From Rhodococcus jostii RHA1 (GTDB lineage: Bacteria; Actinomycetota; Actinomycetes; Mycobacteriales; Mycobacteriaceae), in the NCBI RefSeq assembly GCF_000014565.1, contig NC_008268.1, positions 2,604,001-2,668,000 on the forward strand: DNA of 64,000 nucleotides, read 5' to 3'. The notes below the pieces were generated by a model, which made no database searches, was not told the origin of the DNA, and saw only the letters and a program-made list of their open reading frames with translations. Each line of letters begins with the position of its first letter. Within the stretch, counting starts at the first letter, position 1. The position numbers were made by a program, and so were the translations under genes. Shown in pieces: positions 7,922-15,292 of this stretch.

Positions 7922-9343
7922 TAGTACTTTGTTAGCTCGGCGTGTCGGCTCGAGTTTTCGTGGTTTTCTCGAGAGCATGCGGGCATGGATACAGCCGCTC
8001 TCGCCCGGGTCGGGGAACAGTTGGATACGTTTGTCGGTGAGGTGTTCTCGTCGCTGGCACGGAAGGATCAACGGGAGAAGGCGGGGCTGTATGCGCGGGG
8101 GTTGATGCTCGACGGCCGGCGGAAGTCGATGCAGCCGATGGCGCAGCGGTTGCAGGTCGACCATCAACAGTTGCAGCAGTTCGTGACGACCTCGCCGTGG
8201 GACGTGGTTCCGGTACGGAAAACCCTCTCCCGCAAAGCGTGCGATCTGATCGCCCCGGATGCGTGGGTCATCGACGACACCGGGTTCGTCAAGGACGGCG
8301 ACCGCTCGCCGGGTGTGGCCCGGCAGTACTCGGGCACCCTCGGCAAGGTCGGCAACTGCCAGATCGCGGTCAGCGTGCACGCGGCCACCGATGCCGCGTC
8401 GGCCCCGTTGGACTGGCGACTGTTCCTGCCGCAGAGCTGGGACGATCGGTCCACCACCGATCCCGATGCGGTCGCGGAGATCGCCGCCCGCAGGAAGCGG
8501 TCCGCGATCCCCGACGCGGAGCAGCACCGCACCAAGTGGGAGATGGCGATCGAGATGATCGACGAGCTGATCGAGTGGGGCCGGATTCCGCCGACCACGG
8601 TGGCGGACGCCGGCTACGGCGACGCCACCGCCTTCCGGCTCTCGCTGACCGAGCGGGGCATCGACTACGTCGTCGCCGTCAAGGGGTCCACCAGCGCCTT
8701 TCCCGGCGACGCGGTCCCCGAGACACCTCCCTACAGCGGGCGCGGACGGCAACCGGCCCCGCGCTACCCGGGACCGGCCGCCAGCTGCAAGGACCTGGTC
8801 CTGGCCGCCGGACGGAAGGCCCTGCGGACGGTGACCTGGCGCCGCGGCGGCAAGGCCGACCCGACCAATCCGACCGCGGCGATGCGCTCGCGGTTCGCCG
8901 CACTGCGCCTCCGCCCGGCGAACCGCGACATTCCCCGCGCCGACGACGGCACCCTGCCCGAGCTCTGGTTGCTCGCCGAGTGGCCCGCCGGCGCCGACGA
9001 ACCGACCGACTACTGGCTCTCCACCCTGCCCGCCGACACCCCACTGAAAGAACTCGTGCGCCTGGCGAAACTCCGCTGGCGCGTCGAGCACGATTACCGG
9101 GAGCTGAAAACCGGTCTCGGACTGGATCATTTCGAGGGTCGTTCCTGGCTGGGCTGGCATCACCACGCCACCCTGGTCACCGCCGCTCACCTATTCCTCA
9201 CCACCCTCCGACTCACCGACCCAAAAGCAGCTGGGCAGGACTGAGCCTCTACGCCGTTCTCCGCGAACTCCAACGCGCACTTGCCCGTTGGATCGGTACC
9301 TGCCCACTCTGTGACCACACCTTCCCAACCTAACAAAGTACTA
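7922..9343 (+). mobile_element. IS701-family insertion sequence, 1422 bp
   Basis: The element is bounded by perfect 14-bp terminal inverted repeats, TAGTACTTTGTTAG at 7922-7935 and its complement at 9330-9343. These extend to 18 bp if the flanking CTAG copies are counted. It carries one DDE transposase, and the repeats are undecayed and the duplication intact, so the insertion looks recent. It disrupts the deacylase gene in the sense orientation, so downstream eda and gntP transcription depends on readthrough or a promoter inside the element. Confidence 0.92.
7985..9244 (+). CDS. IS701-family DDE transposase
   Basis: 419 residues in the main frame. The catalytic triad can be placed at D97/D98 (APDAWVIDDTGF), D208 (VADAGYGD) and the Glu of RWRVEHDYRELK near the C-terminus. 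The annotated frame stops at 9244 just after DPKAAGQD. The -1 frame continues with LSLYAVLRELQRALARWIG and TCPLCDHTFPT to a stop at 9331-9333. This resembles the usual C-terminus of the family (Leu-Tyr-x-Val-Leu, then Trp-x-Gly-x-Cys). A C CCA AAA heptamer at 9220-9226 lies right before the frame change. The catalytic core is complete in either case. Confidence 0.9.
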   Translation: MDTAALARVGEQLDTFVGEVFSSLARKDQREKAGLYARGLMLDGRRKSMQPMAQRLQVDHQQLQQFVTTSPWDVVPVRKTLSRKACDLIAPDAWVIDDTGFVKDGDRSPGVARQYSGTLGKVGNCQIAVSVHAATDAASAPLDWRLFLPQSWDDRSTTDPDAVAEIAARRKRSAIPDAEQHRTKWEMAIEMIDELIEWGRIPPTTVADAGYGDATAFRLSLTERGIDYVVAVKGSTSAFPGDAVPETPPYSGRGRQPAPRYPGPAASCKDLVLAAGRKALRTVTWRRGGKADPTNPTAAMRSRFAALRLRPANRDIPRADDGTLPELWLLAEWPAGADEPTDYWLSTLPADTPLKELVRLAKLRWRVEHDYRELKTGLGLDHFEGRSWLGWHHHATLVTAAHLFLTTLRLTDPKAAGQD

Positions 9344-9347
9344 CTAG
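9344..9347. repeat. Target site duplication CTAG, right copy
   Basis: It is identical to the left copy at 7918-7921 and starts the in-frame continuation CTA GAG GAG of the interrupted deacylase. Confidence 0.85.
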
Positions 9348-9612
9348 AGGAGTGCGTCGGTCACCTCAGCGGCCGAGCCGCGACCCGGTTGCGGCTCGTC
9401 GACCGCGGCTTCGTCCGCCGCGGCTACGCCGCCGACCTCGTGCTCTTCGATCCGGACACGGTCAGCGACACCGCGACCTACGCGCAGCCGCGCCAGGCGG
9501 CGGCCGGTATTTCCCACGTATTCGTCCGCGGCCGCCTCGCCCTCGAGGACGGCCGCCTCACCGGCGCGACCGCCGGAAGATCGTTGCGCCGCGAAGAAGG
9601 AGGAGCAGTTCG

Positions 9613-10242
9613 ATGACCGAGATCGACATTCTGCGTGCCGACCGGGTACTGACGGTGGTGCGAGCGGAGACCATCCCCGACGCCGCGGACCTGTGCCACG
9701 CACTCGCCGAGGGTGGAATCCGGACGGTCGAGCTGACGTTCACCACGCCCGATGTGCTCCATCATCTCGGCCGCGCCGCCGACGCCGCAGCCGCGGCAGG
9801 CAGCATCCTCGGCGTCGGAACCGTGATGACCGGCGATCAGGCCGCCGCCGCGATCGACGCCGGCGCCCGGTTCCTCGTCACCCCCGGCATCCGTCCGGAC
9901 GTCGCGAAAGTCGCGACGGGACGGTCGGTTCCCGTCTTCCTCGGCGCGTTCACCCCCACCGAGGTGGCCATGGCCGTCGACCTCGGCTCGGCCGCGGTCA
10001 AGATCTTCCCCGCCAAGCGGCTCGGCCCCGACTACCTGTCGGACCTGCACGGCCCGTATCCCGGCGTGGAACTCCTGCCGTCGGGTGGGATCAACGATTC
10101 CAACGCCCGCCAGTTCCTCGACGCCGGCGCGCTGGCCGTGTGCGCGGGCACCAGCGTCGTCCCACCGTCCAGCGTCGCGGCAGGCAACTGGACCGACATC
10201 ACCGACCGCGCACGATCGTTCGTCGCCGCGCTCTCGAACTAG
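9613..10242 (+). CDS. KDPG/KHG-type aldolase
   Basis: 209 residues, full length for 2-dehydro-3-deoxy-phosphogluconate (KDPG) aldolase, a class I aldolase that yields pyruvate and glyceraldehyde-3-phosphate. The catalytic Glu is E40 (IRTVELTFTT) and the Schiff-base Lys is K130 (AAVKIFPAKRLG). The phosphate-binding LVTPGIRPDV and LLPSGGIN loops are present. The start overlaps the end of the broken deacylase (ATGA), which confirms an operon. With the divergent KDG kinase it completes an Entner-Doudoroff-like lower branch. A 4-hydroxy-2-oxoglutarate activity is common in the family and cannot be excluded. Confidence 0.88.
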   Translation: MTEIDILRADRVLTVVRAETIPDAADLCHALAEGGIRTVELTFTTPDVLHHLGRAADAAAAAGSILGVGTVMTGDQAAAAIDAGARFLVTPGIRPDVAKVATGRSVPVFLGAFTPTEVAMAVDLGSAAVKIFPAKRLGPDYLSDLHGPYPGVELLPSGGINDSNARQFLDAGALAVCAGTSVVPPSSVAAGNWTDITDRARSFVAALSN

Positions 10243-10284
10243 ACCCACTCTCGCCCGACCCCACCCACCTCCCCTGGAGACGCA

Positions 10285-11676
10285 ATGACGTCGTTCGTCG
10301 ACTGGCTGCAGCACGACACAGCCGGACTACTCACTCTCGCAGCGGTATCCATCGCCGTGCTGTTGATCCTCATCATCAAGCTGAAGCTCGAACCGTTCAT
10401 CGCGCTGATCGTCGTCGGTGTCGGCGTCGCGCTCATCGCGGGAGTGTCGGTGGTCGAACTGGTCGGCACACCGACGTCGGCGGCCGACTCGATCCTGGAG
10501 AAGGGGTTCGGCGGCATCCTGGGGCATATCACCCCGATCATCGGCCTGGGCACCGTCCTCGGCGCGATGATGGAACGCTCCGGGGGCGCCGACGTCCTGA
10601 CCGAACGACTACTGAAGTTGTTCGGGCCCAAGGGCGCTCCGCTCGCGATGGGTGTCACCGGCCTCGTCCTCGGCATCCCGGTGTTCTTCGACATCGGCAT
10701 CTTCATCCTCGCCCCGCTCGTGTACGTGGCGGCGAAGCGCGGCGGCAAGTCGCTGGTGATGTACGCGATGCCGATGCTCGCCGGTCTGTCCATGACGCAC
10801 GCGTTCCTGCCGCCGCACCCGGGCCCCGTCGCCGCGGCCGGGCTGCTGCACGTCGACATGGGCTGGATCATCATCATGGGCCTCGCCTGCGGTATCCCCG
10901 CCTGGTTCGTCAGTGGCGTCGTCTGGGGTAGCTGGATCGGCAAGCGGGTGATCATCGAGGTCCCCGACGAATTCATCCCGGAGGAGAAGGAAGCCGACAA
11001 GAACCCGCCGCCGCTCTGGCTGATCTCGTTCATCATCCTCGTGCCGATGGTGCTGATCCTCGGTGCGACGGTCGGCAACGTAATCCTCGAAGAGGGCTCG
11101 ACGCTGCTGTCGGTCCTCATCTTCCTCGGCACGCCCACGATCGCGCTGACCATCGCCGTCCTGCTGGCGCTGTACCTGCTGGGGACCCGGCGCGGAATCA
11201 CGGCGCGGGAGATCGGTGCGATGTCCGCGGCGGCGTTGAAGCCCGTCGGCATGATCCTGCTGGTCGTCGGTGCCGGTGCGTTCTTCGGCGCGGTGCTGCG
11301 GGCCACCGGAGTCGGGCAGGCCCTGGCAGACTCGATGGATGCGCTCGGTCTCCCGGTCATCCTGTCCGCGTACCTGATCAGCTGCGCACTCCGCATCGCC
11401 CAGGGTTCGGCGACCGTCGCCATCGTCACCACCGCAGGCGTCATCGAGCCGTCGATTGCAGCCGGAAATTATTCGTCCCCGCAGATCGCCCTGATCGTGA
11501 TCGCCGTGTCGGCCGGATCCATCATCGCCAGCCACGTCAACGACGGCGGATTCTGGATCGTGTCACGGTATTTCAACATGTCGGTGAAAGACACCCTGAA
11601 GACGTGGACGGTGCTCGAAACCATCCTGTCGGTGGTGGGCTTCGCGATGGCCTCGCTGATCTGGGTGCTCGTCTAG
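10285..11676 (+). CDS. GntP-family gluconate-type H+ symporter
   Basis: 463 residues and very hydrophobic, with about 12 or more membrane segments. Family landmarks are the GFGGILGHITPIIGLGTVLGAM segment, the half-membrane FFDIGIFILAPLVY motif, and a C-terminal IIASHVNDGGFWIVSRYF motif. GntP proteins import gluconate and related sugar acids, and some (DsdX) import D-serine. It closes the catabolic operon 42 bp after the aldolase, so it is likely the uptake system for the substrate of the pathway. GGAG lies 7 nt before the ATG. It overlaps the next, convergent gene by 4 bp. Confidence 0.9.
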   Translation: MTSFVDWLQHDTAGLLTLAAVSIAVLLILIIKLKLEPFIALIVVGVGVALIAGVSVVELVGTPTSAADSILEKGFGGILGHITPIIGLGTVLGAMMERSGGADVLTERLLKLFGPKGAPLAMGVTGLVLGIPVFFDIGIFILAPLVYVAAKRGGKSLVMYAMPMLAGLSMTHAFLPPHPGPVAAAGLLHVDMGWIIIMGLACGIPAWFVSGVVWGSWIGKRVIIEVPDEFIPEEKEADKNPPPLWLISFIILVPMVLILGATVGNVILEEGSTLLSVLIFLGTPTIALTIAVLLALYLLGTRRGITAREIGAMSAAALKPVGMILLVVGAGAFFGAVLRATGVGQALADSMDALGLPVILSAYLISCALRIAQGSATVAIVTTAGVIEPSIAAGNYSSPQIALIVIAVSAGSIIASHVNDGGFWIVSRYFNMSVKDTLKTWTVLETILSVVGFAMASLIWVLV

Positions 11677-12524
11677 CTCCCGGAGTCCGCATCGCGCAGC
11701 ACCCGCGCCGCACCGGCGAACGTCCGCACCTGCCGGTCGTCCCAGACATGGGCAGGCACACCACCGCCCAGCAGCGTGCGGACGAGCGCGGGGTCGTCGC
11801 CGATCGGCACGTCGCTGCCCGCGATCACGATGTTGCCGTAGCGGCGGCCCTTGAGCATGGCGGGATCGGCGATGATCGTGGTGTGCGGGAACACGCTGCC
11901 GATGGTCGCCGCCTCCCGGCGCGCCAGGACGAGGTCGCGGGTGTCGCCGCAATTGACTGCATAGATCCCGCCGGGTGCCAGCACCCGTCGCACATGTCCG
12001 GTGAACTCCGTCGTCGTCAGCGGCGCCGGAGTCGTGTTCCCGGCGAACACGTCGCGCACGATCAGGTCGCGGCTGGACTCCGTCAGCGTCTCCGTGACCG
12101 CCCGCGCCTCACCCACCCGCAGTCGCAGCAACGGTGCCCGCGGGAGGTCGAACCATTCACGGACCAACTCGGCGAGCTTGCCGTCGAGTTCGACCACCAC
12201 CTGCCGGGCGTCCGGATACCGGGCGGCGAGATGCCGGGCAAGGGAGCAGGCGCCGCCACCGAGGTGCAGGGCCCGCACCCGCTGATCCGTCCCCCAGTGC
12301 GAAGCGACCAGTTCGGCGATCCACCGCATGTACTCGAAATCGAGGTGCGTCGGGTCCGACAGGTCGATGTGGGAACTCTCGACCCCGTTCACCTTCAGCA
12401 CCCAGCCGTGCGGATTGAGGTGGTCTTCGGTGAGCTCGCACGTGCCCGTGTCGATCGGGTACACGCCGGCGACGGGACCCCCGTCGGTTGTCCGGGCAGC
12501 CTGACCGCCGCGCTGCCTGCCCAT
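11673..12524 (-). CDS. Spermidine-synthase-like SAM-fold protein
   Basis: 283 residues with a Rossmann methyltransferase-like fold: VRALHLGGGACSLARHLA is motif I and QVVVELDGKLAELVREWF is the acidic loop. This layout matches the spermidine synthase-like family that is common in actinobacteria. A polyamine substrate is not certain, because actinobacterial members often act on unknown substrates and no S-adenosylmethionine decarboxylase is nearby. It is transcribed against gntP and shares 4 bp with its 3' end. Confidence 0.75.
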   Translation of the reverse strand: MGRQRGGQAARTTDGGPVAGVYPIDTGTCELTEDHLNPHGWVLKVNGVESSHIDLSDPTHLDFEYMRWIAELVASHWGTDQRVRALHLGGGACSLARHLAARYPDARQVVVELDGKLAELVREWFDLPRAPLLRLRVGEARAVTETLTESSRDLIVRDVFAGNTTPAPLTTTEFTGHVRRVLAPGGIYAVNCGDTRDLVLARREAATIGSVFPHTTIIADPAMLKGRRYGNIVIAGSDVPIGDDPALVRTLLGGGVPAHVWDDRQVRTFAGAARVLRDADSGS

Positions 12525-12644
12525 CGTCCGTCTTCCCTACTGCTCGCGCCGTCCGCTCGCGTCTGCTGCGAGAATCGTCATCCCACGATACCGGGACGAG
12601 ACACGGGTGACCTACCGTGGTGACGCGCACGAGAAGGGAAGACG

Positions 12645-12974
12645 ATGGAACCTCAGGAAGTCGACTTCGCGCACACCGAAGGCGCTGCGAAGCGACGTCG
12701 CGAGAAGGCGATGGGACTCGCGCGGTACGTGTGGGATCGCGGAATCAGCGGTCAGGAGCTCCTCGACCTCACCGACGGCACGCTGCGGAAACTCGCCCGG
12801 GCGGCCGGATCGAACCCGCCGAGCACCATGGAGACGTGGCTGACCGTGGTCGAGTTGCTCGACCAGAAGTCGGCGTGGGCGGAGCGCCACCCCGACCATC
12901 CCGCCGCCACCCCGGCGCACCGCGACGAGAAGATCATGTGGGTGAAGCCGCCGATCGTCCCCTGGACCGACTGA
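12645..12974 (+). CDS. Hypothetical protein, small, charged
   Basis: 109 residues, soluble, Ala/Glu/Arg-rich and probably helical from 10 to 80 (AAKRRREKAMGLARYVWDRG, then LLDLTDGTLRKLARAAG), ending in KPPIVPWTD. The helical part could form a small DNA-binding-like bundle, but no known family is recognised. The ATG follows AAGGGAAGACG, a good ribosome site. The gene ends 4 bp before a strong hairpin shared with the convergent sugar dehydrogenase gene. Confidence 0.55.
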   Translation: MEPQEVDFAHTEGAAKRRREKAMGLARYVWDRGISGQELLDLTDGTLRKLARAAGSNPPSTMETWLTVVELLDQKSAWAERHPDHPAATPAHRDEKIMWVKPPIVPWTD

Positions 12975-12977
12975 CCT

Positions 12978-13017
12978 GTGAGTACTTATTAACCACGGGC
13001 GGTTAACAAGTACTCAC
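12978..13017. terminator. Bidirectional hairpin terminator between convergent genes
   Basis: The 17-nt arms GTGAGTACTTATTAACC (12978-12994) and its complement (13001-13017, one mismatch) surround a 6-nt loop. The sugar dehydrogenase stop codon (13014-13016) lies inside the right arm. It is AT-richer than the surroundings, which is striking in this genome. Confidence 0.8.
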
Positions 13018-14093
13018 GGGCGGAGCATGAGGATTCGGTCGTCGCCCTCCCCCGGATCGCCGCGCCCGTCACGGTTGCTGGTGCTGAACCACACGGCACC
13101 GTCCGGTGTCGCGACGACGGTACGCAGTCGCCCGTACTCGCCTTCGAGCAGCGACTGCGGTTCGCCGAGCGAGCCGTCACCGGCCACGGGGATCCGCCAC
13201 AGGCGTTCGCCGCGCAGCGCCGCGACCCACAGCGCGCCGTCCTGGAACGCGAGCCCGGACGGGGACGCCTCGCCGGTGGACCATTGGACCACCGGATCGA
13301 CGAAGCCCGCGTCGCCCGACCGCCCCTCGACCTCCGGCCATCCGTAGTTGCCGCCGGGTTCGATGAGGTTCACCTCGTCCCAGGTGTTCGCCCCGAATTC
13401 GGTGGCCCACAGCCGGCCGGCGTCGTCCCACGCGAGGCCCTGCACGTTGCGGTGCCCGAGCGACCACACGGGTGATCCGGGGGTGGGGTTGTCGGCCGGG
13501 ATCGACCCGTCGGGATTGATCCGCAGGATCTTGCCGCCGAGCGAGGACGGGTCCTGGGCGCGTGGCCGGTCGCCGGCTTCACCGGTGGCGACGTACAGCT
13601 TGCCGTCCGGACCGAACGCGATCCGCCCGCCGTCGTGGATGGATCCGGCGGGGATGCCCGTCAGGATCGGGGCCGGCTCGCCGAGGCTGCGACCGTCGAA
13701 GCGCAGGGCGACCACCCGGTTGTCGTCGCCGGTGGTCAGGTACGCGTAGATCGTCTGGTCCGTTGCGTAGGCCGGTGAGACGGCCAGGCCCAGCAGTCCC
13801 GATTCGCCCCGCGCCGCCACACCGGGCACCTCGCCGATCACGGTCGTGTCGCCGTTCGCCTGCAGGTGCCGGATCGCGCCGCTGTCCCGTTCCGCGATCA
13901 GCGCCGTCCCGTCCGGCAGGAGCGCGATCCCCCACGGCACGTCGAGGTCGGCGGCGATCACCGTGGGCTCCGTGCCTGCCGGCGCGGCGACGGCGGTGGT
14001 CGTCGACGGCTGTGCGGAACTCCCCTCCGACTGGCAAGCCGCACACGTGACAACCACCAGCAACGCCGTAGCCGAGAAAAGTCGCCGCCCCAT
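13014..14093 (-). CDS. PQQ-type soluble aldose (sorbosone) dehydrogenase, lipoprotein
   Basis: 359 residues from the ATG at 14093. The N-terminus is a lipoprotein signal (MGRRLFSATALLVVVTCAAC) with a lipobox before the Cys, and is followed by a Ser/Thr-rich linker. The body is a six-bladed beta-propeller of the GdhB/Asd family. It includes LDVPWGIALLPDGTALIAER, SGLLGLAVSP, DGGRIAFGPDGKLYVATGEAGD, LGHRNVQGLAWD and NYGWPEVEG, which hold the family's PQQ, calcium and catalytic His residues. It probably oxidises aldose sugars at the cell surface. A longer upstream frame lacks a signal and was rejected as the start. Confidence 0.85.
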   Translation of the reverse strand: MGRRLFSATALLVVVTCAACQSEGSSAQPSTTTAVAAPAGTEPTVIAADLDVPWGIALLPDGTALIAERDSGAIRHLQANGDTTVIGEVPGVAARGESGLLGLAVSPAYATDQTIYAYLTTGDDNRVVALRFDGRSLGEPAPILTGIPAGSIHDGGRIAFGPDGKLYVATGEAGDRPRAQDPSSLGGKILRINPDGSIPADNPTPGSPVWSLGHRNVQGLAWDDAGRLWATEFGANTWDEVNLIEPGGNYGWPEVEGRSGDAGFVDPVVQWSTGEASPSGLAFQDGALWVAALRGERLWRIPVAGDGSLGEPQSLLEGEYGRLRTVVATPDGAVWFSTSNRDGRGDPGEGDDRILMLRP

Positions 14094-14187
14094 GGGTGTC
14101 CTCCCGTCACGTGACCGCACCCTGTCCATCCTCCCCCAAGCGAGTGGCAAAGTATCCTCGACCACGCATCGCCACTCACGTGAGGAG

Positions 14188-14424
14188 GTGACGGCGGGTG
14201 ATCCTTCCGCAGAATCGCGCAGGGGGTCCGGGGCCGCCTCCGTCGCCGACAACCCCGGCCGCCGCGCACCCGATCTCGCCGCAAGCCTCGGCCGCGAGAC
14301 GGAGCCGTTCAAGCGGGACGTCCGGAAGCTGAAGAACCTGGGGCTGACGCACAGCCTCGACGTCGGGTACCGGATCTCGCCGCGCGGCGTCGCCTACCTC
14401 GCGGCAACACCCGACGGCCCCTGA
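14188..14424 (+). CDS. Small winged-helix-like protein
   Basis: 78 residues from a GTG that immediately follows GAGGAG. The C-terminal half (PDLAASLGRETEPFKRDVRK, then a LGLTHSLDVGYRISPRGVAYLA strand-turn-strand) looks like a winged helix-turn-helix of the ArsR/MarR kind, with the recognition helix around EPFKRDVRKLKNLGL. No dimerisation or sensor part is present. It is divergent from the sugar dehydrogenase and 32 bp upstream of nat. The start is uncertain because the SD-like sequence is too close; no other in-frame start exists nearby. Confidence 0.5.
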   Translation: MTAGDPSAESRRGSGAASVADNPGRRAPDLAASLGRETEPFKRDVRKLKNLGLTHSLDVGYRISPRGVAYLAATPDGP

Positions 14425-14455
14425 TCGGTCATTCGCCGCACTTACACTGTGCTCC

Positions 14456-15280
14456 ATGGCCACTGCGGGCGATCTGAATCTGGAGCGGTACTTCGACCGG
14501 ATCGGGTACGACGGCGACCGATCCGCGTCGACGGCGACGCTGAACGAGCTTGCCGCACATCACGCCCGCTCGATCCCGTTCGAGAACCTCGACCCGTTCC
14601 TCGGCACACCGAACCGGCTCGATCTACCGTCACTGCAACAGAAATTGGTCGAATCACGAAGAGGCGGTTACTGCTTCGAGCAGAATCTCCTGCTGCGGGC
14701 TGTCCTGCTCAAACTCGGATTCGACGTCACGCCGCTCGCCGCGCGGGTTCTGTGGGGATCTCCGATCGATGCGATCACTCCGCGCTCGCACATGCTGTTG
14801 CTCGTCGACGTCGCCGGCGAGCGGCGGCTCATCGACGTCGGGTTCGGCGGCATGACCCTCAACACCACGCTGCGCCTCGAACTGGACACCGTGCAGGACA
14901 CTCCGCTGGAACCGTTCCGCCTGGTCGACATCGATGGCGACTACGCGATGCAGGCACTCGTCGGTGACGAGTGGCGGACCATCTACCGGTTCGACCTCAC
15001 CAGGCAGTTTCCCGTCGACTACGAGGCCCCCAACTGGTACCTGTCGACCTGGCCCGGATCGCATTTCGTGACCGGACTGATGGCGGCGCGAGCCACGGAA
15101 AACCGCCGCTACGCCCTGGCCGGTACGCGCCTGACGGTGCACCACCTCGGCGGGACGTCCGAGCGGCGCGAACTGGCGACCGTCGACGAACTGCGAGGCA
15201 GTCTCGAAACCGATTTCCTCATCGACACGAGCGGACTACCCTCACTGGACGCGGCGTTCAGCCGACTCCGGCACGCCTAG
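14456..15280 (+). CDS. nat: Arylamine N-acetyltransferase
   Basis: 274 residues, the usual length for bacterial NAT. The catalytic triad is visible: C73 (RRGGYCFEQN), H112 (PRSHMLLLV) and D127 (RLIDVGFGG). The enzyme transfers an acyl group from acyl-CoA to arylamines and hydrazines. In mycobacteria nat is co-transcribed with steroid ring-degradation genes (hsaADCB). Here it is about 16 kb from the hsa-like genes, so the link is only suggestive. Confidence 0.92.
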   Translation: MATAGDLNLERYFDRIGYDGDRSASTATLNELAAHHARSIPFENLDPFLGTPNRLDLPSLQQKLVESRRGGYCFEQNLLLRAVLLKLGFDVTPLAARVLWGSPIDAITPRSHMLLLVDVAGERRLIDVGFGGMTLNTTLRLELDTVQDTPLEPFRLVDIDGDYAMQALVGDEWRTIYRFDLTRQFPVDYEAPNWYLSTWPGSHFVTGLMAARATENRRYALAGTRLTVHHLGGTSERRELATVDELRGSLETDFLIDTSGLPSLDAAFSRLRHA

Positions 15281-15292
15281 CCGCCCGGTAAC

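Larger units (their letters stand above)
6571..9616 (+). pseudogene. N-acyl-D-amino-acid deacylase interrupted by an IS701-family element
   Basis: The 5' part (6571-7921, about 450 residues) is an amidohydrolase of the D-aminoacylase type: FIDMHAHSDLQIL carries the metal-binding HxH, followed by the GVTTEVLGQDGLS stretch. It ends inside the insertion with a foreign VVLC tail and a stop at 7935. The 3' part (9344-9616) resumes in frame with EECVGHLSGRAATRLR and the typical GYAADLVLFDPDTV end. Removing the insertion and one CTAG copy rejoins the reading frame exactly as GLMSLEECVGH. The 3' end overlaps the aldolase start by ATGA, so it was in one operon. The enzyme should be inactive in this strain. 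Confidence 0.9.

Noticed and set aside
14198..14300. Alternative GTG frame after the strong Shine-Dalgarno at 14180
   Set aside because: It gives a Pro/Ala/Ser-rich peptide with no family features; the frame from 14188 encodes the winged-helix-like protein.
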